This document shows, piece after piece, positions 23,276 to 33,960 of a DNA stretch of 64,000 bases. Within the stretch, counting starts at the first letter, position 1, and each line of letters starts with the position of its first letter. The position numbers and the translations under genes are program-made. The stretch is taken from positions 22,446,635-22,510,634 of the forward strand of contig JAJKFL010000005.1 in the NCBI GenBank assembly GCA_021186555.1, read 5' to 3'. Under the pieces are notes generated by a model that was not told where the DNA came from, ran no database searches, and saw nothing but the letters and a program-made list of their open reading frames with translations. This DNA comes from Reticulitermes speratus (taxonomy: Eukaryota > Arthropoda > Insecta > Blattodea > Rhinotermitidae).

Positions 23276-24004
23276 TGTCTAATTCTCTGAGTAATTCACG
23301 CGTATTACATTCGATTTTGTCTTCTTTTGTTCCTTTTTGACGTGTGATAGTTATGCATATTACTGCCAGTTTTGTAACAGAATTTGAGTAATTGTTGAGT
23401 TTACACGTAAATAAGTAAAGAATCGAATTGCACTGATTAACAATTATTGTTATTGTAATTACAATAAACTGTTATTATCATAATAACCGATGACATGAAT
23501 ATTGTCATCTTTCTATTAGTAGAAACTGAAGGCTCGACGTCGATAGTACATGCTTATACTACAACTCACCGTTGAATGCCATCGTGAAGTATATCCAACT
23601 CACATCCTTCCTACTGACCTTTTTTCCACTTTAATTTTCAAGGCATTAAAGCGAACTCTTTGTTTGGCTTTGTCACGTGCACACAAGTCAAGATTCACGT
23701 ATTTGCCAAGTACAGCTCAGCCGCTATACATGCGTGATATTGTTTGAGAAGTGCAAATGGGTGAAAATATATGTGATTCTTTATTAATTTTAAAAAAGTT
23801 ATGACGTACAAGGATAAGAGTATAAGGCGCTTTCCATCTAAATCCAACCTTGGTTTAACAGAATAAGCTACGTTATTACCAACATGGTTCTAACGGTTGA
23901 GTAATGACAGTAACTTAAATATTTCCATGTGTTGTGGCAAAACACAGTTGAAGAAAATTTAATCTCAAAATTGCCAAAATTTATGTTGAATTAATTTAGT
24001 AGAT
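23276..24004. other. Unassigned sequence
   Basis: Nothing recognised. A 65-codon frame at 23550-23747 is unsupported. Confidence 0.5.
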
Positions 24005-24220
24005 TATTGTCTTCTAGGGTCTCACGCCATTAGATTGGTAGGTGCATACCAACTGCTGCCTCCATCTTCAGGGTAGAGTAGAGAGTGCTGGCCTGAAAGC
24101 GGAGTAAGCAGACTCTTACCAAGCTTTGACGCCTATCAGCCAAGTTACGCGGCGTCACGTTATTCCAGAAGAAAGTTATCTTGAAAGTCACTGTTGTTAG
24201 AACCTCATATCTCATAAATT
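24005..24220 (-). mobile_element. Family-B hammerhead-associated repeat, 3' core lost
   Basis: Minus strand: a 5' block with GGTTCTAACAACAGTGACTT and GACGCCGCGTAACTTGG, then CTACC-CTGAAGA-TGGAGGCAGCA and GTTGGTATG near the end. CTGAAGATGG is the 5' half of the hammerhead core; the expected CCGAAAC is missing, although the GTTGGTATG that follows it in the copy at 59340-59460 is present. The GACGCCGCGT motif also occurs in the foldback at 56204-56406. The 61-codon frame 24030-24215 is a conceptual translation of this non-coding repeat. Confidence 0.55.
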
Positions 24221-24969
24221 AATTTAGGCTTACTGATTCACTTCAGACGACTTTAAACCCATTAACAGTATTCAAGGTTTTAATCTTCGTTATACCACAA
24301 CTACCGCTGGTACAACCCGTCCGGAGAGGTTTAACATTGTTGTCATAAGTTGAAAGTTAGAAGAAGATTGATGACTGAAGACATTATAAGTTCTAACACC
24401 AAGGTACATTCTCGTCGCTACTCCCGTCCATTCTTTTAGTTTGAACAGAAAACAGAAAAATCTTTTCTTAGCTTTCGTTATAGCCTTACTTCTTTTTTAC
24501 ATTTTCTTTATGTCTGTTATCCCCATCTAGATCCAGTTCCAAGGAACCTGATGCTAGATCTCGGGGTGTTATTTCAAGTCAGATATCATACAAAAGAAAT
24601 GTCTGGAGCAAAAGAACACCGCGGTCTCTTGCAGTATTTATGTAATTTGAATGTAGGATTCAAGAAGGCTGTGTGAGGCACTGAAGGAAATATTTACTCT
24701 GACCCTATGGATAAAAGGGTTATGAATTTAATGTGAATATTTCAAAATGTGTGAAATACTTTAGTCATTGGACGCGAAGACTCTAAATTTTGTAAAATAA
24801 ATCGATAACATTTTAATTTTCTCTAAACTTACCATTTTATATATTGGGGTCGTTAGCATTAATTATTGATTAATAAGTACGCGATATATGTGTACGCGAT
24901 AGTTCATTGCCTCGACGTCATAGCTGTCAACTGGACCAGTAACGTGAAATATCTTTCCATATATTCCTC
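24221..24969. other. Unassigned sequence
   Basis: Nothing recognised between the family-B repeat and the PLE. Confidence 0.5.
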
Positions 24970-26377
24970 CATATAAAATTATATTCATGTATTATTAGAT
25001 ACTGACAAATTGAAATATTAATTAATGTAAAACGGTTGTTAATGAAATTACGTACCAGGTCGTTGAGCTATGGTATAAACGGCACAGTGAACCACCCGGA
25101 ACTAAAATCAAGTATCCGGAGGAGGTCTGGCGGTAGGGAATCACGCGCTTGCGTGATGAAGTTTTATGTTATAGGTTAATTCTAACAGAGATTTTTTTAT
25201 TTTTAGGTTTGTTCCATAATACTCGTGTTGTGTCGGTTGAAGAATTGAATATAGTAATTTTCCAAAGTATTCATTCGTTTGCTTTTTCTTGTGTGCAGAG
25301 TCCAATTGAGTCATAGTGGTTTCCATGGGTTCATATTCTTGTACATTATGTGCGATATGAAGAAGATATTCTGATTGTGGGTTGTTGGACGTGATATATC
25401 GGATGTGTTCCTTGAATCTTAAAACTAATCACTGACCGGTTTGGCCTATATAGGAGAGGTCACGTGTGGCATTTCAGTTGGTGAATAACACTATGTAGGT
25501 GCTTGTGGTATTATGGGGCCGGGTGTGTAAAATGTTTTAGATGGAATTATTGGTACGAAATGAAATTTTGAGATTAGTATTCAGGAGGGTATTGGTAAGT
25601 TTACGTATCATGTGATTACAGTAGCTAAAAGTGACCCATTTTTTCGGGTGGTCAATGCAGTGTCCTTTGTGGGTGGCAATGAGAGTTTATGTGATATTCA
25701 TATTTTAAGTTTCGTGAGAATTGATTGTGGAAATCCATTAGTTTTCGCTGTGTGTACAATTGTGTTCCATTCTTTTTGTTTGTGTAAAGGAGTTAGGGGT
25801 AATTGATGCACTCTATTGAGAAGAAAACGAAAGGCTGCTAATTTGTGTTCAGTGAGGTGATTAGAATTGAAGTGAATCGGTGTGTCCGTAGATGTAGGTT
25901 TTCAATAAAATTCGATTTCAAAGCCCTGAGTGGTTCTGTGGAGGAGGAGATTCAGAAAATAATTGGAGGCATCAGTTTCATGTGTAAGTTTGGATTGTAG
26001 ATTAGTGTTAGTAGTATTAGTATAACGCATGATCTGTATGGAGGTGAATTTCGTGTGATCGCAAACGAATGAAAACTTTGGAAAATTACTACATTCAATT
26101 CTTCCACCAACACAACATGATTATTAAGGAACAAACGTAAAAATAAAAAAAAAATCACTATTAGAATTAACCTATGACTTACAACGTCATCACTCATGCT
26201 CGTGATTCCTTACCGCCAGGCCTCCTCCGGATACTTGACTTCAGTTCTGGATGGTTCACTGTGTAGTTTATATCATCGCTCACCGACCTGGTACGTAATT
26301 TCATTAACTACCTTTTTACATTTTTCAATATTTCAATTTGTCAGTATCTAATAATAAATGAACATAATTTTTATATA
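24970..26377 (-). mobile_element. Penelope-like element flanked by inverted copies of its own 3' end
   Basis: Left arm 24970-25283 and right arm 26061-26377 are diverged inverted repeats of about 315 bp (for example TACGTACCAGGTCG at left against CGACCTGGTACGTA at right, and both copies of CCGGAGGAGG). The left arm is the genuine 3' end of a minus-strand PLE whose coding remnant fills the middle. The right arm is a second copy of that 3' end, in plus orientation, encoding the same C-terminal peptide (KRMKTLENYYIQF). Partial, inverted, end-to-end copies are a known feature of Penelope-type insertions. A hammerhead motif lies 220 bp beyond the right arm, on its strand. Confidence 0.85.
25141..26015 (-). 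pseudogene. Penelope-like reverse transcriptase/GIY-YIG endonuclease remnant
   Basis: Reading leftwards, translation gives the end of the reverse transcriptase (FEIEFY, a stop in place of the usual Arg, then KPTSTDTPIHFNSNHLTEHK and AAFRFLLNRVHQLPLTP, KEWNTIVHTAKTNGFPQSIL). The linker follows (KLTNTLLNTNLKISFRTNN), then the endonuclease (TYIVLF...SYIGQTG, a short disruption, LRFKEHIRYITSNNPQSEY). The C-terminal tail (NEYFGKLLYSIL) ends with a stop at 25141-25143. The order RT, linker, GIY-YIG and the motifs themselves are those of PLEs. At least four stops or frameshifts interrupt it, so it is dead. The catalytic RT palm is not present, so the copy is 5'-truncated. Confidence 0.9.
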
Positions 26378-26660
26378 TGCATATCCATTTTATTACAGGA
26401 TCACAATTCACTACATATATCTTCTATGTAGCTCATCCACAACGCTATAGTCCATGTACATCTTTTGAACTTCTAATATTTTATGCCTATCTATACAATA
26501 CTCTCTTAATCGTGAATTTAACGAAAGTGATATGAATTTTTAATTGTGGATTTATTCCGATGTATTATAATTGTAACTGTATTCTCGGTCTTAGCACCCT
26601 GAAGATGGCCGCATGAGTGGCCGAAACATGTCGGTGGTTACTATGTAATAAAATTACATT
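26378..26660 (+). mobile_element. PLE terminal region downstream of the inverted 3' copy
   Basis: AT-rich sequence continuing from the plus-strand 3' end copy through the hammerhead at 26595-26636. Inferred to be the terminal repeat of the element; the outer limit is a guess. Confidence 0.5.
26595..26636 (+). ncRNA. Hammerhead ribozyme, intact core, GUC cleavage triplet
   Basis: CACC (26595-26598) pairs with GGTG (26633-26636) as stem I. CTGAAGA (26599-26605) and GAAA (26623-26626) supply the catalytic core (CUGANGA and GAAA). Stem II is GGCC/GGCC with loop GCATGAGT. After GAAA comes C-AT-G-T-C, giving a two-pair stem III and a GUC cleavage site, the most favoured triplet. One unpaired U (26606) separates the core from stem II. 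Of all copies in the window this has the most canonical core and cleavage triplet. Related sequence at 45932-45973 shares the GCATGAGT loop. Confidence 0.8.
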
Positions 26661-27154
26661 CATACACTCAAGTGCATTTGTTTTTCTTTTTAAAAATTTT
26701 ATACATCTGATTGTTGCACGGAACATGGAACATATAAAATATTCCTCAATACTTTTTGTCAAATATGCTCAATTTAGTTTATGCATTTAATATGCAGATT
26801 ATATGACGCAACTGATTGTTTACTGCCCTACGATGGTTGTATTAAATAAATTATAATTTTTGCGCAGTGCATCGTGAATATAGCTAAAATCCTGAGTTTT
26901 TGTTACTTAACTCTTAAATAGAACGTGAGATACGTGTAAAGTAATGTTATTTTTTCCTTCTTAATTTTTTCAAATGGGATAAGGAAGCTACGAATTATGA
27001 AATTAATGGTAGTATATGCGTATTCTACGAATGTAATCTGCTCCTAGGTTTTCGTAGTGAAAATAAAAATGTTGAATGAAATGGTTATGTCGTATTATAA
27101 GAGACAACCTGGAAGAAATATAAAAAAAGTGTAATAGAAGTCACTGATGTTTGT
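26661..27154. other. Unassigned sequence
   Basis: Nothing recognised; AT-rich. Confidence 0.5.
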
Positions 27155-27235
27155 CTTTTGGCCAGATTCGAAACACGGACCTTCTGTTTACAAAAGTCGA
27201 ATAGTAGTTACTACACCCCACCATTTGGCAATATC
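27155..27235 (-). mobile_element. tRNA-like SINE head
   Basis: The minus strand reads AAATGGTGGGGTGTAGTAAC (box A-like) and, 40 bases on, CGTGTTTCGAATCTGG (box B-like). The acceptor ends do not pair, so this is a tRNA-derived repeat or pseudogene, not a tRNA. The body is not recognised. Confidence 0.45.
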
Positions 27236-28102
27236 ATACTTAACTTTCATGCCGCTTATTGCTTATCTTAATAATAGTATTCTTACTTGAGTCTTCGAAC
27301 AGACGTACTCGGGGAGGTACACACGTGTCATGCAGATATGATTCGAAAGAACGAACTTTGTTCCTCTGGAAGCCATTGTTTTAGCACTGTGAATCAAGTG
27401 GCATGTATGGTAGAGCATAGAAATTCATTGGCGTGGTAACAAGAACAGAAATGCTTGTTTTTAATGCATCATGTGAACTAAGGAACGGCCCGATATAGCG
27501 AGGCGTCGTGCAACAGATGGATTTACGATCCCCATGTGCCACATGATAATTCAGAGCGCTCAGACCGTCTCTCTCATAGCAGCATCTTGCTCTCTGCTGT
27601 ATGTAATTGCTATTCGCAACCACTTGCCAACAATACCACGGCAAGACAAAACATGGGGAGGGTCTTTGCTATTGTGAAGACATGGACTAGGAACTTTAGT
27701 TGTAGTGCCTGCAAGCAAAAGGCATCCAACCCTCAGCTCCGCACGCTGCAATAACATTCTTCCAACCGAAAACAAAACTTCGGTTAACTTGGGCTGACTT
27801 CACTACATTTTTGGTTCCAGGGAAGATGAGTTATAAATCTTCCTTGTATAAGCGTTCTTTGCACAATTGCGTAACGCAGACAGTCAATTTTCCGTCCAGT
27901 TGTGTGTTTCATTTCAGAAATTACTGGACGAATGTAGATTGACTTTAATTTAAGTGGAATGCGTACAGAATTGTGTAATTTTTCTCGAAAATGTGCCATC
28001 ACTGAGAAATGTGTGTTCTACGTAACACCTTATGAAGAACTGAAATGTATTCTTGGAACTTTAATATTATTCATTCCGTGCATTATTCTTATAATCAGTC
28101 AC
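27236..28102. other. Unassigned sequence
   Basis: Frames of 71-87 codons overlap on both strands between 27381 and 27775, with none recognisable. No element ends. Confidence 0.45.
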
Positions 28103-28155
28103 ATTCACTAACAAATGCACCTAACAGGATTACAAACTGTACATAAGTTTTAAAA

Positions 28156-28189
28156 ACTCCTACATGTTTCGGCGCCATCCTCAGGGAGT
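28156..28189 (-). ncRNA. Hammerhead relic lacking one arm of stem II
   Basis: Identical to the partner at 28370-28411 in stem I and both core strands, but has a single GGCGCC where the partner has GGCGCC-TC-GGCGCC. The missing 8 bases remove one strand and the loop of stem II, so it should be inactive. Confidence 0.8.
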
Positions 28190-28369
28190 CTCAAATACAA
28201 AGGAGTACAAACATCAATACAGTAGTCTAGGAAGTACAATGTTGAATATTAATATATTTAAAATATTAACATTTTGTATATATTCTAATTAATATTTTTA
28301 AGGATCTTAATATTAAACACTGTACTTCCCAGATTGATGTACTGGTACTTGTACTCCTTTGTATTTGAG

Positions 28370-28411
28370 ACTCCCTGAGGATGGCGCCTCGGCGCCGAAA
28401 CATGTAGGAGT
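28370..28411 (+). ncRNA. Hammerhead ribozyme, intact core, GC-rich stem II
   Basis: ACTCC (28370-28374) pairs perfectly with GGAGT (28407-28411). CTGAGGA (28375-28381), an unpaired T, stem II GGCGCC/GGCGCC around TC, GAAA (28397-28400), then C-AT-G-TA with a GUA triplet. Stem I can extend by wobble and A-U pairs. Stem III is only two pairs around AT. Confidence 0.8.
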
Positions 28412-28464
28412 TTTTAAAACTTATGTAAAGTTTGTAATCCTGTTAGGTGCATTTTTTAGTGAAT

Positions 28465-29412
28465 TTTGCTGATTTTATACTTGGAAATTTTTCAATGTGT
28501 TGGCTATTTAATGAAGTACAGGGAAATTCAATTCCTGACTCTGCAGTTTATCATTCTTTTTTAATTATACCAAATCTTAAAACGATTTTAAACACTCCGC
28601 GTCTTCTGTTGACAAAATCAGTAAGCTGCTTATAAAAAGCATCCTTCTGCCTCTTCGACGCTGGATATTTCAGATTAACGCGTGGGCATCATGTGGCACT
28701 GTAAGTGTCAAGACAGTAATCCAAACATTTTCTGTAAGGCTTTAAGAAAACTTTGAAGTACTGGCGAGGAGATGAGCTGCACCGTAATAAAGCACAGTAC
28801 TGGCAATTCCATATGCATGTACCATAACATATTCTTACTTTTCGTCATATAGTTATGGCTCGTTCAAAAATGACATTAAGTTCCGTTTTACATTAACAGA
28901 AATTTATGGTTGAAGCTGAAGTTTCATTAACGTTATATTGCTCGGGAGTTCCACGTACTTATGTTTCAAGAAGTGTGCACATGAAGGCAATATTCCACAA
29001 GGCCGAGTTCTGTCTCTCTGCTTAGCTGAATTGCTCTTTATCGACGTTACGAATCTGAAGTTCTCAGAGATGGAATTAAGCGAGACCCGTGCACCTAACA
29101 GCCTCTGTCTCCATTAAGGCGAATTAATGGCTCCGAAACAGAACTAAGAGGAGGGAGACTACTTTATCTTGCACACCATAGTGCCTCCACGGTGCTATTT
29201 AGGTACTGCAGGCTGCAAGACCCACGAACCTTTGAATGCAAACGATTTTTTTTAACATTGTTAGCAATAGCAGACGAGTGGAGGGGTGTACTGCAATTTG
29301 TAGCACGTACAGTTTCCAAGTATGTTCTTTCTTGTTTTCATCTCTAATTGGCCTTCATGTTCATTTGGTATAGAATTAGCCGCATGCAGCAAAGATAATA
29401 CATCACATAGTC
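28465..29412. other. Unassigned sequence
   Basis: Nothing recognised; short frames at 28447-28635 (+) and 29261-29476 (-) are unsupported. Confidence 0.5.
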
Positions 29413-29702
29413 CAGTGTTTCCCAAACTTTCTTCCATGGAGGAACCCCTAAAATAATTTTTCATATCCCGAGGCACCTGTACCTCTGAGAACGTTTACAG
29501 GACAGGAAAGGAGCAGGTGGTTGTTATCGCATTCAGTATTGCCAATTGTCGGACAGATAGCCCTGCTATATTTCGAGGAATAACTGGGATGTTTCGTGGT
29601 ATTTCAAAATTATTACATATTTATTCCACGATTTTTCGCGGAAACCCTAACGATGTCATACCGAACCCAACGGTTTCGCTGAACCCTGGCTTGGAAACAC
29701 TG
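29413..29702. mobile_element. hAT-like non-autonomous transposon
   Basis: Terminal inverted repeats CAGTGTTTCCCAAAC (29413) and the complement of CAGTGTTTCCAAGC (ending 29702) bound a 290-bp element. The flanking 8-mers ACATAGTC (29405-29412) and ACATGGAG (29703-29710) agree at five of eight positions, compatible with an old 8-bp duplication as made by hAT transposases. There is no transposase. The overlapping frames at 29517-29729 and 29613-29834 are chance. Confidence 0.65.
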
Positions 29703-30214
29703 ACATGGAGTCATAAATTGTGCAGTTAAGAAAATCCAATCAATAATAGAAATTTTTCGCTTATGGAGTTCTGTTTTTCCTTGTCTCTTTCTTTGAAAGT
29801 AAATACAAATCTTACTGAGTATAATAATATGCACGTCTCCTCACTGGATTAAAGAATGATATCACGTAGTATATACAAAGGAATAAGTTGAAATTATTAA
29901 TGAATTTTAGGGTTGGGTTGTTAGTGTCCGTTTCTGTGAATCCCAAGCTTGTTTTGGTCTTTGTCCGTCGTCATCTTCGTCGTCCAGAATTCTCGTTGTT
30001 CCCTGGGCTTTTAATGGGATGCTAGCTGCGGAACGCATTTGGTTGTTTCCGAGTGTGTAACCCTTACGAGATATACAGGAGAGATGTTGTAGGTGAAGCC
30101 TGTCCAGCCGAGACAAACCCGTCAGTGGATTAGCCCTGCAACATTTTCGGATCTACGACTCCCATGAGTCTCAAGAAATGTGACGTTTAAGATTCTCACA
30201 ACGGCGTTGCTGAA
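29703..30214. other. Unassigned sequence
   Basis: A somewhat GC-rich patch at 29930-30130 has no recognised structure. The 69-codon minus frame there contains a run of Asp/Glu from GTCGTCATCTTCGTCGTC, likely a simple repeat. Confidence 0.45.
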
Positions 30215-30290
30215 GAATTGCTTGGTTGTTACAGTGTGTTGTTTGATAGTTTCCGACGTTTCGGCGGCATTTGTGTTCAGGGTCAATCAG
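30215..30290 (-). ncRNA. Family-B hammerhead relic
   Basis: The minus strand contains GACC-CTGAACA (core position G8 replaced), GCCGCC-GAAACGTCGG and a downstream tail with AACACACTGT, the family-B arrangement. Core mutation and poor stem II suggest it is inactive. Confidence 0.5.
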
Positions 30291-31260
30291 TCCTTGTACT
30301 GCCTGACCCTGACGTTGGCAAATTGCCACGTAGCCTATTGCTCCTACATTTTCTTCTTAGTGGTGTTAAAAATTGTGTAAGCGTTGGTGGGGCTTATTAA
30401 GAAAGATAAGTTTTGAACTTGACATTAAGGCTTCTTAACCTTCCCGCCCACTGAAACCATTAATAAAACAGAAGCAGCCCACACTTTAAGTTTTAATGAT
30501 CTTTAACTCACTATGCTGCCGTCTAAGCTACAACTAACGCTGTGACGAGACTTTTAATTCCACCACTACCATATCACGGATTGTCATTGGATACCATCCT
30601 GATCCAGTTCCATCAGCTTCCCGTCTTCATAAGATGCAGCTTACTATTAGCCTACTATCTGTTCCTCGGTCGTCTTTTTCTTGGTCTTTAAAAGTGGTCT
30701 TTACCCAAGAGATATCCACACAAAATCTATTTAGCATTACGTTCTCCACATTGTAGCTACATAATGCAATATTTATTATTTAAAGGAAATTATATCAGTT
30801 GCGACATTTACGGAGAGTCGACGTATAGCGAAGAACGAGGCGTTGCTTATTTCGTACTATTTTCCCAAAATTCTTATGGCAGGACTGAAGAACACGATCC
30901 AGAGAAAATGGGTTATGCGGTCCTAAGCAAACCAAATATAAGGCAGGCGCAATATCGCTATATAAAACTATTCGGTTCGGGTATGTGTGGAATTAGTGTA
31001 GGTTTATCTGATGACGTTTGACTAACAGAAGACATGGCGTTGAATGATGCGATACCCAGTGAATTGAAAAGTATGTAGAAGGAAAGGGTCTTGGCCTAGT
31101 TTGATGTACAGTACCTGTATTTGACATACCGAAAAAAACCACGAACAACCTTAGCGTGTTTTATGGTATTTGTATCCGTGCACTAATTGTGAAAATTCAA
31201 GAAAATACCAATAGATGCGCCATATTACATTGTAAAGTTTTTACAAATAAAGCACTAGAA
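30291..31260. other. Unassigned sequence
   Basis: The 85-codon forward frame 30764-31021 has no domain I recognise. Nothing else seen. Confidence 0.5.
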
Positions 31261-31305
31261 CTTCAACATGTTGCGATCTTTTGTAGATCATGCTTAGGGA
31301 GTGTA
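31261..31305 (-). ncRNA. Heavily decayed hammerhead relic
   Basis: The minus strand reads ACTCC-CTAAGCA-T-GATC-TACAAAA-GATC-GCAACATGTT. Stem II (GATC/GATC) survives, but CTGANGA has become CTAAGCA and GAAA has become GCAA. Recognisable only by comparison with other copies. Confidence 0.45.
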
Positions 31306-32559
31306 CGTCAATATTTGTGTAAAACATAGCTTATAAATAGACAAAATAAGTTAAAAATTTATTACAGTCTTTTTGATGTCTTGAAATTCAAAAGATTTTT
31401 ATTTTATTGCTTTGGATTATGACATCGTGTAGTTTGGTATGTAATTGACCATGTATATTTACAACCTATTACATTATGCCAAACCAGTAACGCCACAGTC
31501 CAACTATTATTCATCGCCGTACAAGACTCAAATCTCAGCTGGTAAAAATGACTGTACACCAGAGTGTCTTAACCGGCAACACTCGATGGACGGCAGATTG
31601 GGACGTGAGGTGTCGAAAATAGAACTAAGCAAAATGTACATGTTTGTAAGAACATACTTTTTTGAAAAAGGTGGAAGATTATTATCGTCCGAAACGTCGG
31701 CCACTGTTTACGAGTAATATATCGTAGAAGACTGGAACCTGCTGCAACACCGCTCTGGGAATCTGAAATCTCGCAAGAGGACGATTAGTTGTCGCTGTGG
31801 TAGGACTAAGGACCTTCGACGATATACAGTAGGAAACAAGACACAGGTGGTTTAGGATCACCGCTCTGTACCGAGGACTTAGTAAGCTAGTTTGCTGATT
31901 CGTTAATAATTTTGTACAGATATATATTGCTCCCTGGATGCTGTTAATTTTAACGCTTTGTACCTAAGATGCACTTTTATTGCATGCAGGTTTGTCTGGG
32001 GTTATCCCTGAAATACTTCTTTACTGCCGCATGCTGCCAAAAATAGTTCAACCAATAAAAACCACATCTGAGTTAGTGGATGTCACGTTCACTTAATTTG
32101 ATATTTAAAAATTTCCTTCCTAGTATTAGGCAACCATCCAAGACAAAGTTTAGATATAACGTTGGGTCTTCCTATAATTTACATTGACTGATGAAAGTAG
32201 CAAGTTTATAGTCTGTTTAGTAGCTGCTGCGTCGGTAGGTATTGTGAAAACACGATTTTGCTATTTGGTGAAATGAAATGCAGAGATTAATGTAATTTCT
32301 AGCGACTGTTGGATCTGAATTACAGGACAGAATGAAAGGAAGATCTGTGTGCGTCTGTAATGATTTTAATTTAAATAAAGGTAGCAAAAATATCTGCCTC
32401 TGTGAATGGGTTAGAAACAGAATCGTAAGTTAAAATACGTGTTTTTTTTTTAAATATAGATTTTTCTCTTAATTAAGATTGCTTCTAAATTTTTCACATC
32501 AAAATGTTTAGCAAAGCAGTGTTAAGATAAAAGTCTTCGACATAGCACTTGTTCTGTGT
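31306..32559. other. Unassigned sequence
   Basis: A fragment CCGAAACGTCGGCCACTG at 31690-31707 (+) may be the 3' core of a family-B hammerhead without its 5' half. The 90-codon frame 31445-31717 ends in it. Otherwise nothing. Confidence 0.45.
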
Positions 32560-32660
32560 ATGTGTGTATGTGTGTGTGTGTGTGTGTACGCTTGGTATAG
32601 TATATTGTGTCGTCGTCGTCATCGTCATCGTCATTATGATCATCATAATCATCATCATGT
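32560..32660. repeat. (GT)n and (ATC)n microsatellites
   Basis: A TGTGTATG/GTGTGT run (32556-32588) is followed by CGTCGTCGTCATCGTCATC and ATCATCATC runs (32610-32660). Frames here are repeat translations. Confidence 0.9.
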
Positions 32661-32813
32661 CTCGAATCACAGGCCTTTTTTTCCTGATACTGCTCTTAAC
32701 CAGCCGTGATCCCCACCGCTCAGGCTTCAAGATTCAGTCTGCACCACTTCTCTATTAAGCGTCATGTTTCAAGTATAGCTGTCTTTTTAGTGATACTGTT
32801 GAATATTTTCCAG

Positions 32814-32815
<2 letters not shown>

Positions 32816-32848
<33 letters not shown>
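32816..32848. repeat. (ATT)n microsatellite
   Basis: About ten uninterrupted ATT units. Confidence 0.95.
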
Positions 32849-32870
32849 AAACTGCCTCTGGACTGAGTGG

Positions 32871-32899
32871 CACGCAAGTCTTTCGAAAAGACTTGCGTG
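32871..32899. repeat. Perfect 13-bp hairpin
   Basis: CACGCAAGTCTTT and AAAGACTTGCGTG are exact complements separated by three bases. No coding or transposon context explains it. Confidence 0.85.
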
Positions 32900-33715
32900 T
32901 CATTCTGTGTATAAATCATATCTGGAGAAGATACAGAAATCACTGGGATAAAATTTGTTCCGAAAACTGACACAGAAAATATAATGGACGATATAAAAGG
33001 TAATAACTCTTCCAAAAACTGAATGTTTTCTTATTTTTTCAGAAAAATGTCATAAAATCGAAACATGCCAATAGTAATTACGTGTTGAATTTAAAAAAAC
33101 AGGAAACTGAGTCAGACACTCAACATTATTCAGAATTAGCAGGTGTCAGAGCAGATAAAATTATGTTAGATGTATATGACACACTTTTCTTAATTTTTTT
33201 TTTGGTATAATTAGGTGAGACTTTGGTAAACATGAACTAAGAAAAAGAATTATGTGGAATGAAACAGTGGGGTTAAGTTTGGTCAGGGCAACAACACAGC
33301 GGCATGGCAAAGAATTGCGGACAGACATGAATACGGCAGCACTCAGAGTTGAAAAATGAATACGTTGCGTAATCGACCACAAGCGATACAAGGCGAAAGG
33401 AGTGAACAAGCAGAAAAAGAAATCTCAAGTGAGTTGAGAAAGAATGGACAAAGATTTAAGAGATATTCTTAGGAGACGAGACGAGAGGAGAGGAGAAGTT
33501 TTCGTTAGAATACGGATCACACTTGTGAAAATGTCAGTGGAAGATAATGACTGATGTCCTTCATCTGCCATTCAATCTACAGAGACAAGTTGTGCCAAGC
33601 AGCTCACTGGTAGGTTTAGTGAGTGTGAAGTTTAGTTAGGATATGATATTATCCGTTTTCTTTAATGAAAATTGCTGAGAGCACATTAATCTTTGAAGGA
33701 ATTACATCAAATTTG
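32900..33715. other. Unassigned sequence
   Basis: A short purine-rich run at 33415-33495; otherwise nothing recognised. Confidence 0.45.
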
Positions 33716-33790
33716 ACCGAGCAAGTTGGCTGAAGTATTAACGCCTCAGACTTGCTATATTTAGGTTCTCCTTGTAGTCACTGTGAAGTT
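33716..33790 (+). mobile_element. tRNA-like SINE head
   Basis: ACCGAGCAAGTTGGCTGAAG is a box A sequence shared in part with 44960-45060 (GCGAGCAAGTTGGTC). The expected box B is reduced to TTTAGGTTCTCC. Probably the same SINE family, decayed. Confidence 0.45.
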
Positions 33791-33960
33791 TACCGTGGCG
33801 CAATGTGGTCTGGTAAAAGTTACAAACATTTTGAAGGACTATACAACCTCCGTCTTCAGGTTTGGAGTTTGAAGACTGGAGGCAGGATGTTCCTCTGATA
33901 TATCAGTAAATTTCTACCAGACTTTACTGTGTCACATCCAAGGAAACTGCAATATTCATG
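33791..33960. repeat. Imperfect inverted repeat around a GTCTGGTA motif
   Basis: Outer arms: GTGGTCTGGTAAAAGTTAC (about 33804) against the complement of GTAAATTTCTACCAGAC (about 33905-33921). Inner arms: CCTCCGTCTTCA and GAAGACTGGAGG. It may be a decayed foldback of the family-B type, but no hammerhead core is clear. Confidence 0.4.

Larger units (their letters stand above)
28103..28464. mobile_element. Foldback element with outward-facing hammerheads
   Basis: Arms 28103-28262 and about 28305-28464 are inverted copies with only scattered differences, separated by about 40 bp of AT-rich sequence. They share GCACCTAACAGGATTACAAA, AGTTTTAAAAACTCC and TTTGTATTTGAGACTCCC. Each arm carries one hammerhead sequence, minus strand on the left and plus strand on the right, so they diverge. 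No coding sequence is present. It resembles two PLE terminal pieces inserted back to back. Confidence 0.85.
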
